Source of the DNA: Hyparrhenia diplandra
Lineage: Eukaryota; Streptophyta; Magnoliopsida; Poales; Poaceae
Assembly: GCA_015847255.1 (NCBI GenBank)
Contig: JADLZK010011196.1
Span: 124,001-188,000 of the forward strand
Reading direction: 5' to 3'
Length of the DNA stretch: 64,000 nt
Of the stretch, positions 22,701-34,755 are shown one piece after another. How positions within the stretch are numbered: the first letter of the stretch is position 1; the number at the start of each line of letters is the position of its first letter. The notes beneath the pieces were generated by a model. It was not told the origin of the DNA and ran no database searches. It saw nothing but the letters and a program-made list of their open reading frames with translations. The translations under genes and the position numbers were made by a program.

Positions 22701-25078
22701 GTCAAGAGTACACCTTCGGAAAAACCTTCCACTACCCGCAGCGTCATCAATCGAACAAACATTATCTCCATCGGCCACCTCATCACGCCACTCGTCGAGA
22801 TCATTGAAGGAACCATTTCGCAACCACGACATTCGACGAGATGCCATCGATGACGCACGCCATGGGAGTAAGTACTCAAAACTCTCGCCGAGAGGTAACT
22901 TCGGTATTTATACGCATATTTATTTTTACGCACGGCATATTTAAATTAACATATTTTCTTTAGCATATTTACTTTCCTATACCCGCATAAAAAAAAATCA
23001 TAAAAATATGTTTCTTGCCGCATCGATTTCTTTAAGCTCCATGCAAGTACCCTTGTTGTGGCGGCATAAAAATAAAAATCCAAAAATATTGCATTCATAT
23101 GTTTTTGCATCATCATTCTTTTTGCATAGAAAAATTCCTAAAAAATGTGGGCACATGAAGGTCCACGCTTTTCTGAAAAATCCAAAAATACGTGAGCACA
23201 TGAAGGCTCACAACATGTTCCTAGAATTTGTTCCTTCGGGTATATGCGGAATTAATATTTGCGGGGAGAACATTTAAGGAGAACCCGAAGGCGAACAATT
23301 TCAGGGACGAATCAAAGGACTACTTCAATATCCGGCTTGGGGAGAGCACCCCGATTATCACGATAGGTATCACTATTCTATCTTTTAAATTATTAGCTAG
23401 TTATTATATATGTTTGCTTTGATTAGAGTTAATAAGTCTTAGCGTTTAAGTCTTAAAGTTAGTTCGATTAATTCGGTTAGTTCGGTTTAGTTAAAATTAG
23501 TTTACTTTAAATATTAGGATTCGAATTATATAATAAAGTGCTCTTATGGAAGTCATCCACAAGCCGAGTCAATTATTCTCCATATATTTACGGATATGTT
23601 TTTGTCTCCACCATGCTTTGTATGCAAGATAATAGAAAATAAGTGTGGGGGAGATCCTCGACAACCAAACAGAATTTTTCGCGACCAAAATCAAAAATTC
23701 GGAACCAAGACGGAACCATCGACTCAAAGACGACGAACCGTGCCCGACACGGTCGAGGGGGAGGCCGACCGGCCCCCCGGCCACGGGTCCCACGTAGGCC
23801 CCCTTCGATCCACCGCTCGGTTTGCTTCCTAAAACTTTCAATTTTTCGCAAATTACTTTCCGTTCGAATTAAAATAAGTCTATTACGTTATGGTATGTTT
23901 TCCTATATAAAAAAGATGTCTTGTTAACCCATGAACAAAGTTTTGCATGATTAAATTCCTACATATACTGTCATTTGTTGGGATGCTTTAATTGCTTAAA
24001 ACATGAGAAATAATAAAGTTAGAATAATGAGATCCTCTTTCTTTTATCTTGTCTTTGGAGAGTTATTTATTTCAAAATATTAAAATCATTAGTTATGCTT
24101 CTCCTTTGTGATCAATGATACATCCTAATAGAGCCGTAGCAATCATTAAAGATATATCTAATTAATTGTTGCTTTCTTGTGTTGAGCTTTGTCAAAACCA
24201 CGACCCATGTTGAAATTTGTCTAAAGTCTAAGATCAAGATCACATACACTTGCGCTTTCACTAAAGTATCCATGCTCTAAAAAGTTTTTAATCTCTATCT
24301 CCCATAATTTTAATTGTTAAAAAGGTACGGCTATGAAAAAGCCAAATGTTCAAAATTCTAAGAGTGGAGAGAAAAGTGAGAGAGAGGAGAAAATGAGCAA
24401 GTGTTCTACGGGTCGAGAAGAACCCCCTCTCGAAAAAAAAAAAAAGTGAAAAAGGCAAAAATGAAGAGAAGAATAATGGACAAGTGTCCGAGGGTGAGTA
24501 GGGCCCACTTCTCTAATAAATAAGAGAGTAAAAATGGACAAGTGTCCGAGGTGAGTAGAACCCACCTCTCCACTAAATAGTTTGGTTACCTCGCTTGGAA
24601 AATAAATAAATGTTCCAAAAAAGGGAGATAGGCGATTTTCAACTAGAGAGAGTAAAGTGATAATAATAATCTTGACTCACATGCACATCTTGATCTATGA
24701 CTTATGACATCTATCTCCATGGATCCACATTGACTTCAAAGAATAAATACAAGGTAAAGTGTGCTACATGTTCTTGAGCTCCACATATGATATAATAAAT
24801 GAACTGTGAGGATATAATACACTTTGAGAGATTTGAGAGTGTCACAAAGGAGTAAGTAGAACTATGTTTTCTTTTCAAAACTTATGCAAAATCTCTCCAA
24901 GTGACTTGGTTTAAGAATTTAAGGTGATCTGTTTCTAACCATTTCATGCTCAGATATCCCAAAGTGCAGGTATGACCATGGAGTATAATTATGATCCATT
25001 CTTTGTCTCTACTGGTTACATTAAAGTTAGACCATCCTTTTATCGAGGACCCAGTAAAAGCCTAAGTGTGGGGGAGTT
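19721..25078 (+). mobile_element. Internal region of the LTR element, no gag-pol recognised
   Basis: 5.36 kb between the primer-binding site and a purine tract (AAGTGTGGGGGAGTT, 25064-25078) next to the LTR start. I found no protease, reverse transcriptase, RNase H or integrase motifs on either strand; frames are short and broken. It includes near-repeats of the form ATTAAGCGTGGTGCTTAG (21280-21450), CAAAAATA/GAGCACATGAAGG patches (23080-23210) and purine-rich repeats around GGACAAGTGTCCGAGG (24370-24570). This suggests a non-autonomous (LARD-like) element mobilised by a related autonomous one. Confidence 0.6.
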
Positions 25079-25215
25079 TGTTGACACATGTTATCGTATA
25101 CTTTTAATTGTCAACTAAACATGGAAAAGGACTAAAAATATAATTAGATAACCTTATTAGGGGTTTATACTAATGATTTCCACGAGTTTTGGTAAAGTTG
25201 TGATTTGCGGGGACT
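25079..25215 (+). mobile_element. First 137 bp of the 3' LTR, abruptly ended
   Basis: TGTTGACACATGTTATCGTA through GATTTGCGGGGACT matches the first part of the 5' LTR and follows the purine tract in the correct place. After GGGGACT the sequence leaves the LTR and continues as a copy of the 5' flank. Confidence 0.85.
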
Positions 25216-25220
25216 AAAAA

Positions 25221-25580
25221 CGAAGAACAGATGGAGCCGTAACGACCGTAATTCATGAAACTTTGCATTAGGACCCCCTAGAGTTTATCAAAATCCACGA
25301 GGGGCCGGATCTAAAATGTCTTCCCTCTAGCACTTTTACCTAATCAACCCCGAGAGTGAAATAAAATTCCATTTTAGCACTCTTCTTCCTCTCGCCGGCA
25401 GCGCATGTGCAAATCCGGCGCCGGGCAGCACCGAAGCCGTTCTGCGCGGGGGGACGCCGCCCCTTGCCCGACCTCCCCGTTCCCGTTCCCGGCGCGCCCC
25501 GCCCAACCTCCTCCCTACCCCGGTGCCAGCGGAGTCCGGAGGGCGCATCCTCCGCCGGCGGGGAGGCCTACGTTGTCGCC
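25221..25580 (+). repeat. Copy of the element's 5' flank inside its 3' LTR
   Basis: This stretch, from CGAAGAACAGATGGAGCCGT onwards, copies 17966-18331, which lies outside the 5' LTR. It ends directly against a complete LTR at 25581, exactly as the original flank abuts the 5' LTR at 18332. Differences are mainly one-base length changes in C, G and T runs. Confidence 0.88.
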
Positions 25581-26962
25581 TGTTGACACATGTTAACGTA
25601 TACTTTTAATTGTCAACTAAACATGGAAAAGGACTAAAATATAATTAGATAACCTTATTAGGGGTTTATACTAATGATTTCCACGAGTTTTGGTAAAGTT
25701 GTGATTTGCGGGGACTTAACAAAAAACACCGGGGAATTGGCGTGTCATACGACGAATCCAACGTAACGCAATCCAACTCGAAACAAGTCTAGAAGGCTCG
25801 GATTACTCCGGCGTGAGCGAAACTTGACACCGAAGAAAACATCATCTAGAAGACTCCGAAGCCCACGACGCATCGCGGGGCCCGTGGTGGGACCCACCCG
25901 GGCCGTCGCCAATAACCAGCCGATCGGCCTGGCTTGGCGGCCAAGTCACCCCCGTCTCGGAAGCTTCCTCCACCGCCTCTAAGACGCAATCTAAAACCGG
26001 TCGTATAATGTCGGTTTGATCCAATGGTCATCGTTCATTGTCAAGGCCCATGAAGATTAGTACCATATTGGGCGAAGAAGAGACATAAGAAGACCCATAT
26101 ATAAGCAAGCCCCAGGCCCCCGGCTTCAATCATCTCAGATCAACTCATCATCATATCGGATCAGATCCGGCTCTAGTCGACGGCCTTAGCTCTAGTTCAA
26201 GAACTAGAAGTAGAAGATTAGACAAGATGTAGAACTAGAAGCCCTAGATTAGAGTTGAGAGTAGAGCTTCAAGTTGAGAGAATTAGAGCGCGGTTGAGGC
26301 GGAGTTGAAGGAAGGCCCGGAGTATGTCGGCGCCTCCATCTTCTTCTTCCTCCGGAGTTGGTGCCATTGGAGCGCAACTCGAGATCTTGTGGATTGTTCG
26401 ACTTCCATTCGAGTAAGTGGTATTGTCTCTATTGTTCTTAAGGTTCGTATTTCTTTGATAAGATTACTTTGATTCTTGGTTGCTCTTGAGTTGAAGTTGT
26501 TAGATTAATGTAAGCGTGGTGCTTAGATTGACTAGCTTATTACGAATACCTTCTATAGGCCGGGGTGAAGACACTTGTTAAGGGTGATCGTGGTGGTGAC
26601 AGGCGCCATTTGAGTCCTTTTGTCACGCCCTTTGCCCCCGTTTATAGAAATCGTAGGAGCCCTGCGTTGTTAGCGTAGATTCCCTTTATTAAAGAGTTTC
26701 TTCATGACAACCCCTCTTAAGAACAATGTGCAAATGATTTACTTGAAGTGAGAACAAGACCTTCCTAATAGAACTCCTTACCTCTCTTTTTAATCTAGTT
26801 TTAGCCACTCACGGATTTAGCTATACACTTCAACCTACTCTCTCACCTTCTCCCCTGTGGATTCGATATTTAAAGCCCTATTCCGGGTGAAGTGCTCATC
26901 GGTATCCGTTAAAACTGCGGATTATCCATCATAATATTCCTGTAGGTTAACAAATACCAACA
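25581..26962 (+). mobile_element. Complete LTR copy forming the 3' end of the element
   Basis: Begins TGTTGACACATG and ends ATACCAACA, followed by the target duplication CCGCC (26963-26967). It is near-identical to the 5' LTR, and most differences are homopolymer lengths. Compare 19366-19402 with 26601-26642 (CATTGAGTCC against CATTTGAGTCC, CCTTTGTC against CCTTTTGTC). Confidence 0.87.
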
Positions 26963-27058
26963 CCGCCGCGCGGGCGGACCTGGAGGAGCGCGTCGTGCCG
27001 GTGGAGGATGCGTCGTGCCTCTCCGTCAACTCTTAAGCGTGAGCGGCGGCTCTTGGAT

Positions 27059-27962
27059 GAGGCTTTCACCCGTGTGCCATTACGTAAAATGCACTTAACC
27101 TCGTGTGCCACTAGAAATTTTGGTTGAACCTACATGTCATAACACTTTTTTGACTTGCACCTCTATGCCATTTTAGACGGAACATGAACTAACAACCGTC
27201 TATCAGAGATGGAAAAGACTATTATGCTCTTCTGCTTGTTTTTGTGATGCCTGTGTACCGGTGGTGTACTGGTTGGACATGGTTTTGTGATAACCGTGGG
27301 TAGTTGAGAAAGGAAAATTCCCTGGTCATTTCATTTGATAATATATTGCATAAATAAATTAAATAAATTATATCTGCTTGCTGAACAATCCAAAAATTAC
27401 TAAAAAAGCATTGCAATTATTTAAAAAAAAAGATGACATAAATGAGCAGGCACACACGATAGTAATTTCTTCTTAGTAATTTTAGTTTATTACCAGTACA
27501 ATCCATCCGCAAAGCACGATACTAAATTAAAAGAGCAAAGGATCCCCAAGCTTTTGCATTTCGCTTTTGCCTCTACGTACGTGGACTGGAGTAATTCATA
27601 GCCTCCACTCCGATCCTGTCATGCCGACCGACCAGGCTACCGACCAGGCTTGGTGCCCTCGCGCGGCGGACCAGTGGGGGAGACGGAAGGAGTCGCGATG
27701 TTTTTTTTTTTTTGCGCGAGAGCAGGCGGCGGCGTCCAGTGGGGGAGACGGGAGGAGACGAATGTTGCTGAAGGGCAATATGGTAACCTAACTAAGGTGG
27801 CCCCACATGTCAGAGCTCCAAGTCTGTTAACTTTGAACGGATCTCGGACAGAATGACATAGAGGTGCAAGTCAAAATGTGTCATGGCATGTAGGTTCAAA
27901 TAAAATTTCTAGTGACACACAGGTACAATGCATTTTACATAATGGCATACGGTGAAACCCTC
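27059..27962. mobile_element. MULE, non-autonomous, with long terminal inverted repeats
   Basis: 904 bp flanked by a perfect 9-bp duplication CTCTTGGAT (27050-27058 and 27963-27971), typical of Mutator-like elements. The two arms of about 130 bp are inverted copies (left GAGGCTTTCACCCGTGTGCC, right reverse-complemented GAGGGTTTCACCGTATGCC, both running into CACTAGAAATTTT and CTTGCACCTCTATG). The interior is a non-coding GC-rich patch with a near-duplicate GTGGGGGAGACGGAAGGAG. No transposase is present. Confidence 0.85.
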
Positions 27963-28289
27963 CTCTTGGATGCACTTCTACGGCGGCTTTAGGAGCACGG
28001 GCGTGCACGGTCCACCACCGTCGTGCCTTTGCTCCGTCGCTAGCGCCGCCTCCTGGATGCATTGCGCCTGCCCGCTGGCCATGCCCGACCACAGGTCCTG
28101 ATGCACAGAGCGGCGGAAAAAACAACATAATCCACATTGGAGAAACGGAGGTTGGATCCATCTGGGTAGATTTGAGCGGGCCGGATCCAACCCGCATAAT
28201 GTGCGAATATTCCCTAATGGGTCGAACCTAACCCCACCGCTCCCATCCAAACAGCCTGAAAAGGGGTCCAACCCTGACCAAACACACGG

Positions 28290-29929
28290 TAAGGTTTCTC
28301 TTGAGATTAACTTTGGTCCTTTTCATGTACAAGATATTTTGTAAATAGATACTTTTGACAATAGACATAATGCTCATTCACTTTAAGAATGGATTAATTC
28401 ACTAAATAATATTATCAACTAAATTTTGAGTTAAAAAAATAACGACATCATATATATTATTTAAGAATGGGTTGAGTAATTTTTAGGGACGACTCGTGAG
28501 ACATTTCTAGAAATGAAAAGGATTTTAGGAGTGGCTTAGCCCATGAGCTGCTCTCTGAAAAAAAGTGATTTTTAGACGCAGATGAGGTGCATAGTTGAGA
28601 ATCATTTTTACGGTTAAGGGAACTTATCATCCACGCCTGAAAAACCAAGCACTTAATTTTTTTTTTTTCCGAGTAGCGGGATTTGAGTGTTTTTCGCTCT
28701 GAAAAAATGATTTCGCTCTGGAATGTTAATTGGTGAAAAAGTGATTTCGCTCGCTAAACCTTAGCATTTTGAGTATTTTAATTCATTTGGAAATTGAATT
28801 AAGTGAGCCTCATATATCACTCCAAACCAAGCTCTGAAAAAGTGATTTCGCTCGCTAAACCTTAGCATTTTTACAGCACTCGTGCCCCCGCAGCCGGAGC
28901 GGCTGGCCATTTCGCAGGCAGCCTGCGCTATTTAGCCATGCTTCTTCCAGTGTTCATGTACACGTACTCCTCCAGCTGGGAGCCGTTTGAACTGTATGCG
29001 TATTATACTAGAATACAAACTACGTACGGTTCAATTAACTGTTGTGGCGTACGCGCTGTTTGGGAAGAAGGCGTCTGCTCCGGTGATCGCGTGAGCGGCG
29101 AGGCCACATGGCCGGCCGGGCGGTCGCGGGCATCTTCTTTAAAATCAAATAGCTTACTAGCTTCCTATTTTATAAAATCAGATGGTATATTTGTTGGAGT
29201 CTACTTTATACCATACAAATTTTGAATTGCTTTCAAAACAAGAATAGCGAAAATGCTGCCTGGCCATACAGCTCGGGTCAACACCCACGGAGACTGCAAG
29301 TCTGATCAGAAACTACTTGTACGAATTTTCCTACCTTTTCGAAAAGGTTTTTAGAAACATTGTTGGACAGAGAACGACAGGTCTCCGTTGACCGTTGATC
29401 CACTTGATCAAGTTCCTTCGGAACATGACATGTCACTAGTTTTTTTCTTCCAGTCCCCTGTCACATGTGACATGTCTAGACTTGGAACCCTGAACGCAGC
29501 AAATCCCTGCATTGACACGCTGAGCCCATGGACCCCGCACATCATCCCAACCTAGCTGCATAACTTTCATATAATAATTGTGGCAAATAACATAACTTGT
29601 ATGCATAAGTTTCATTCTCTAACTTTTTTGTGTAACTTATTCTAGATAAATTTATAGATCTAGAAAATATGTTTATAGTATAAAAATCGATAGGTTACTA
29701 AAAAGGTAAAAAAGAAAAAAGAAAATAGAGAGCAAAACAATTACATATAATACGATAATGTGGATGGCTCACGAACACAATGTCGAAAACAATTAGGTTG
29801 TTCGCTAATGGTTTTACTGATGCTGTTTTTATACATGAGAGAAAACGTTGTATCATGGCTAACAAAAGAGGTTGATAAGTTGAAGCGAACAAATGCGGTG
29901 TTCGGAGTTGATGACTCATGAATGACTAA
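28290..29929. other. Intergenic, no gene seen
   Basis: AT-rich sequence containing a 37-bp direct repeat (28734-28770 and 28835-28871). At 29580-29900 is a low-complexity stretch (ATAACTT and ATGTTTATAGTATA motifs) similar to 41340-41760 and 56200-56530, probably part of a dispersed element. The short frame at 28938-29225 has no recognisable domain and I do not call it. Confidence 0.55.
28734..28871 (+). repeat. Perfect 37-bp direct repeat, 101-bp period
   Basis: The sequence TGAAAAAGTGATTTCGCTCG continuing through CTAAACCTTAGCATTTT is identical at 28734-28770 and 28835-28871. Confidence 0.9.
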
Positions 29930-30179
29930 GGGCGTGTTTGGTTGGATGCCATATTACGCCTTGCCACACTTGTGGCGCCGCTGATGATGGCGTGCGTTTC
30001 ATTGCCAAACGGGTTGTGGCAGCCATTCTTGTCATATTTGACCGCATGCTTGTCGTATCGACTACTGTTGCTGTTTTTTTGCCAAACCCCGACGAGCATT
30101 TCAGCGCCGCCACCACAGCCACAAGCGTGACCCGCCACAACCCGTCGTGGCAAAGCTAAAGCGTGAACCAAGCAACTCC
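29930..30179. mobile_element. Tourist-like MITE
   Basis: 250 bp with TAA on both sides (29927-29929, 30180-30182). Ends are GGGCGTGTTTGGTTGGATGC and, reverse-complemented, GGAGTTGCTTGGTTCACGCT, an imperfect inverted repeat of the GGGCGTGTTTGGTT family. It abuts the CRK-D promoter-like repeat. Confidence 0.65.
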
Positions 30180-30194
30180 TAATAAAATAGAGTG

Positions 30195-30371
30195 GTCTAC
30201 TCCTTGTCGTATGCTGGAATTCATTTGCTCCCACTCCGAGCGAACGAACGCCAACATGAAATTGGGCCCTGCAGATACTCGAATGGTCGGTCTTGCCGCC
30301 ATTCTTCTAGTCAAACGATTGTCCTCATGGTCTTTGAAAAAAAATATCTCTTTATCAGTCGGCGCGGCAGG
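30195..30371 (+). repeat. Orphan copy of the CRK-D upstream region
   Basis: TACTCCTTGTCGTATGCTGG through ATCTCTTTATCAGTCG-like sequence and GCGGCAGG matches 36079-36255 closely, in the same orientation. There it ends 115 bp before the CRK-D start codon. Here no DUF26 exon follows; the sequence runs into LTR-element DNA instead. Confidence 0.85.
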
Positions 30372-30399
30372 AATGGGGAGTTGGCGCGGTGCGCATTGA

Positions 30400-31000
30400 A
30401 CAAACAATCCGCCTGATGGTTGAAACTTCACTTGACGCCCATAAGGAAAGCACTGAAGGCACAACGTAATCCTCTACGACCACTTTGACAACACCAATCG
30501 CTACGCATGCCTCAGCCGTATCATGAGAAGCAGGCTACCAAGGATGACCAGGAGCGCGCGAGCAAAAGGATCCATCGAAGACTGGTCAAAAACAAGGTGA
30601 AGACTACCGAAAGACGAAGTGGCCCTAAAGCTATTCATGTGAAGATAGAAGAGTGTACCAAGAGCCAAGCTGCAATTATGACCATCACACATTGTATTTA
30701 GCTATTGAATTTTGTATCTCCTCTCAAAATCAAATATCTAAGGGGCTACTGTTGGGGTGTAGTATATGTTGGTAAACCCCCTTTGTGTTTTGGGACCATT
30801 TGTAAAGATCAGGGGTCTAACATGTAAGAGATTAGGCCTACTTGTAAGCCCTCAGGGGCACTTCAATACTAATGTTTCTAAGGGCAATAAAGAAGACAAC
30901 TCCTCCCACCTTCTCTATAAAAGAGGAAGAAGGGTAAGGAGGGGCTGAGCGCTCTCATGTTCCACTAGTTCTCATATTCAGCATTTGGGGGTCCTCCCAA
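30400..31000 (+). mobile_element. 3' end of an LTR retrotransposon (internal tail plus LTR start)
   Basis: The purine tract CTAAGGGGCTAC ends at 30749, directly before TGTTGGGGTGTAGTATATG (30750), the usual polypurine tract/LTR junction. The LTR has a TATA box TATAAAA at 30916-30922 and GGGTCCTCCC near 30990. The right LTR boundary and the 5' half of the element are not found, so this is a fragment. From 31000 to 31521 I see nothing identifiable. Confidence 0.6.
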
Positions 31001-31521
31001 GGATCAGCTATGGAATAACAGTATTAGTTACTAATGACTAGTAAACAAATTAGCAACCATGTATGGCTCAAGAAAATAGCCGTTAATATAATTTTTTCAG
31101 AGAAAATAGTAGCTATGGAACAAAGAAACAATGTTGAGATACTAATTGAATTTAAGGCGAAAGTGGCAGACGCGATCAATGAAAACAACTACAGAAAAAA
31201 AAAAAAAAATGGTTTGAACTATGAACAAACCTGAGAATTCCCAGGGGCATCCGTGATATAATTTCTAAGCAAATGAAATGCTTAAGGTTTGGTATCTGGA
31301 TATCCACTTCGATTCTTTCTCACGATAAAAAAGATGAATCTCATTCATGGTAAGATCAGTCTGACTTTTGGCCAACCAACCACTATCAATTATACTGATT
31401 TTCAAAAATAAGACATGTATTTTAATATCTAAGCAGCTCACGTTCACAATTTCTAGATGGGACTTGTGAAAGTTAATCTATGTCTCATCATAGTTAAAAC
31501 TCCAAAATTAGTTCTTTCATA

Positions 31522-34500
31522 CTCTCCCTGTCCCATAGAGTTTGACGTTTTTGACTTTTGAACTTAATGTTTGACCATCCTTCTTATTCAAAATATTTAT
31601 GTAAATAATAAAATAAATTAATCAATTGTAAGATGAAATTTTGGCATTATTTTAATGCCAATTAAGATTTGAATAAAATAATTCTGGCTGAACAAGTATT
31701 TTATATGTGGCTTATTATTTTAATAAAGCCCATACAAAGTTGGTTACTATTTGAGATGGCCATGTTTTATTGGCCCATGTTTATTTTTGGCCGGGCTAAA
31801 TAGAGTACGTACGTCCGAGCTGGTGAGAGGTCTAAAGATTTGATGAGTAACAAATATAGATATATATACGTGTATATGTTGGAAAGAGATACACCGTACG
31901 GCATCTCTCATACATTCGTTAGCTTGCACGGCAAGGGCTCGTAAACGCCCAAGACACTAGATGATATACGGATATACACCAAGGAATATACCATTTGTTG
32001 AGATTGTTACGTACGACTTGGCCAAGAAGTTGATGGCCTGGCTCAGCCCCCTGCTATATAAACAGCCGGCCATTCTAGGTCAAAAGGAGGCGCACGTTAC
32101 GCCCCAACAGGGGCGGCATATCCATCAGATCATCACGAACGCGCATGAACGCCCTGCTTCTCGCCGGAGACTACACGGCAAGCTCGTCGGCCCGGCCATC
32201 TACCGAACACTGACGGCTCCAGGCGATCGATCGGCCACCACGCCATCGACGATCTCTCAGTCAGCCTACGTTACGTGTATGGTGAGATATATACTTATAT
32301 TTAGATCTAAATGATATTTGCTCCATATACATGGTGTAGATGCAGATGTTTAGTCACCGGGCACTACAGCGTGGCAGCAAGCTAGCAGCCCGACGGCGCC
32401 TGAGAGGGACATGAGGCCATATTCATCACGCAAAGGGCATGCATAGCCAAAGCCCTCCTATATACGCCGCCGCTATATGGTGCACATCGACGCCGAGGAA
32501 CCATCGCTTAGCACTCGGTCGCCACCGCGGCATCTCCGGCGAGCTCGTCAACCACGGCACTGCCTTCAACGTTCAACCCATACGCCTACGGTAATATTCT
32601 TTATATATTTTAGATTGCATCTGGTATATTCTTGTGCATGGCTGTAGATACTGCCATCTCCAAGATCATCAAACGCGGATGCATGGTGGTTCAGCAGCCC
32701 GGCAAGGGCGTGACGGAGACGACAGCCCAGCAATCATCCATCTTCATCTTGTGCGGCGTCTAACGGCGAGCGGTCCAGCGTGTCAGAGGCGTGGCGCAAG
32801 AAGCAGCAGCCCGGCCAGCGGCACATGGACGGCGAGCATCTTCAACTCCAGCGCGGCGCAAGCAGTCCCGATGAGCATCAAGCATTCAAGCGACGGCGCC
32901 CCACAACAAGCATGTCGTCCACCTCATCAACGCGCATCCTATGGCAGCCCAGCATCCTGGCGTCAGCAAGCAGCAAGATCGGCGAGGAGGAAGACCTTTG
33001 CAACAACAAGCAAAGATGCCAGCAAGAGATGCAGCCCAAGCGTTCGGCGTGTTCAGCAACAGCCTGGCGATCATCTTCATCCTGTGTCCAACGGCCAGTA
33101 TCTTCGGCAACGTCGTGAACCGCGGTCCTCATCACCATCAACAGATTATCATGGCCAGTTACAGGATCGAGCCCATCTACATGGGGCAAGCCAGCAAGCA
33201 TGGCGGCATTCGTCCTCAGGCGCTGCAGGAAGCAATGGCAGTCCAGCAGTGATTGTCCCATTGTCACCGGCGTCTTGATCGAGCAAACGGCAGCCCGGCG
33301 ATGATATCTTCATGTCAGCTAGCAAGGGCAGAACATCAGCAAGCGTGGCAGTAATAAGCAACGGCCCTACGACCCAGCGCATGCCCAGCAGAGGTTTAGC
33401 AAGCAAGCATGCCATGTCCCGACAATCTTCTTCATGTGGCTCAAAGTGTCCGGCGGCAACAAGCATGGCAGCTTAGAGGCGGCCTCACAGCCCTGCAGTT
33501 TTAACGGGTCCATCGGTGATCCAGGCTCGACGCAGTTCACCTCGTGGCATATGCATGCCAACCTCTCAAGCCATCAAGCAAATACGAAAGGCCAAGCATA
33601 CCCTTGTATGCATGCCAAGTTTATTAGCTAATTCATGTTCACTTGAATTAATAAAGTCAAGTTCATCCATCGATGCTCGGCCCTAAAATTACAAGTGTGG
33701 TGGCGCAACACATGACGCTGTGATGCAATGCACGGCTCAATGCTAATATATTTCGTGGCGCAATGCACGACCAAGTTATTAGATCAAAACTGTGGCGCAA
33801 TGCACGGATTGTTGTCGTGGCGCAATGCACGACCTATGCGGGCATGGTCTACTTGCTCGCCAATTTTATCAAATATTTACATTGACGCTGAGCATGCGGC
33901 GTCCCGAAGTTTCACATGAAGGAATCTCCCAAGTATTACATGAGCGCAAGTCTCACGTTCACCTACCATTTCCGCACCGCCAAGGCCGGTGATCCATATG
34001 AAGTCATCCTACTTCCCCGGACCGACGAAGCTGGGGCGTTTCCTTTTTCGCGACGGCGAGGCGGAAATACTTGTTCGCGACCGACGAGGCCGAACATCCT
34101 CGACTTCATTATGGGATCCGCATGGCGAGGCGGATACCCTTTTGCTAGAGACCGACGAGGCTCTGGCACCATTTTCATTTTTCTTGTGCTTATGCATATA
34201 TTTTGGAGACAACTCTACATATATTTGGAGACGACAATGGCGACCATCGACATAGCTTAATCGGAGGTGTCGCGGTCCAACACCGCAGATGTAATTAACT
34301 CGGTGGCCTTTAGAGGCCCCGGGAACCAAAGACTACACAATCTCGATTGTCGGATGGAGCTCGGCGCAAATATATATATGTGGGAAATTGTACTTTGTAA
34401 TTCTCGATGAATAATAAAGTGATGTTTCCCTGAATTTGTGTTTATTGCACATTTACTTTATTTTGTATACGAATGTATATCGGCACGCCTAGCGCTTATT

Positions 34501-34703
34501 TAGTACTAGGAAGTACGATCCGTGAAACACTGAGACATCTCGCCTGAGTGATTTTTCGGCGAAACATCAATATTTAAGTATCTTTATTGATAAAATAAGT
34601 CATAACAAAATAAATTATATTTGTGCAAAAAAATTGAATAAGACGAATCATCGAACAAGATGACACGGAATCTAAGGTGACAAACTCAATGGGACAGAGA
34701 GAG
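31522..34703. mobile_element. Stowaway-like MITE split by an LTR insertion
   Basis: Left arm 31522-31626 starts CTCTCCCTGTCCCATAGAGT. Right arm 34567-34703 ends, reverse-complemented, CTCTCTCTGTCCCATTGAGT. TA flanks both outer ends. The arms contain the GTTTGACCATCCTTCTTATTC / GAATAAGACGAATC pair of a known grass Stowaway type. Without the insert the MITE would be about 240 bp. Confidence 0.78.
31627..34566 (+). mobile_element. Solo LTR (2.94 kb) inside the Stowaway-like MITE
   Basis: Starts TGTAAGATG, ends CGGCGAAACA, and is flanked by a perfect TCAAT duplication (31622-31626, 34567-34571). It has a TATA box TATATAAA at 32055-32062 in the sense of the plus strand. It contains internal near-repeats (GTGGCGCAATGCACGACC-like units at 33717-33832; GACGAGGC units at 34025-34165). 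The mid-element open frames (32634-33278 and neighbours) match nothing I recognise and overlap on both strands, so I do not call a gene. No second LTR or gag-pol is present. Confidence 0.75.
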
Positions 34704-34755
34704 TATTGGATAAGAAATGAAATATATTGGTGCTACTAAAGTGAGCTAAAATAGC

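Larger units (their letters stand above)
17820..28289. mobile_element. Possible PIF/Harbinger-like DNA element later invaded by an LTR element and a MULE
   Basis: The outer ends are inverted (CCGTCTGTTTGGTTGCGGG at 17820; CCGTGTGTTTGGTCAGGGTT on the reverse complement at 28289). They are flanked by TAA at 17817-17819 and 28290-28292, the usual PIF/Harbinger target duplication. The interior is the LTR element at 18332-26962 and the MULE at 27059-27962. The terminal match is short and partly a common GTTTGG motif, so this is tentative. No transposase is seen. Confidence 0.35.

Noticed and set aside
27669..27770. Near-duplicate CAGTGGGGGAGACGGAAGGAG units around a poly-T, a possible sixth tail-only insertion
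   Set aside because: The flanking repeats differ by one base and the 44-bp insert has GC-rich sequence beyond the tail; a simple tandem duplication is as likely.
32634..33278. 214-residue frame in the 31.6-34.6 kb LTR
   Set aside because: Inside a solo LTR; composition is repeat-like, antisense frames are also open, no gag or pol motif.
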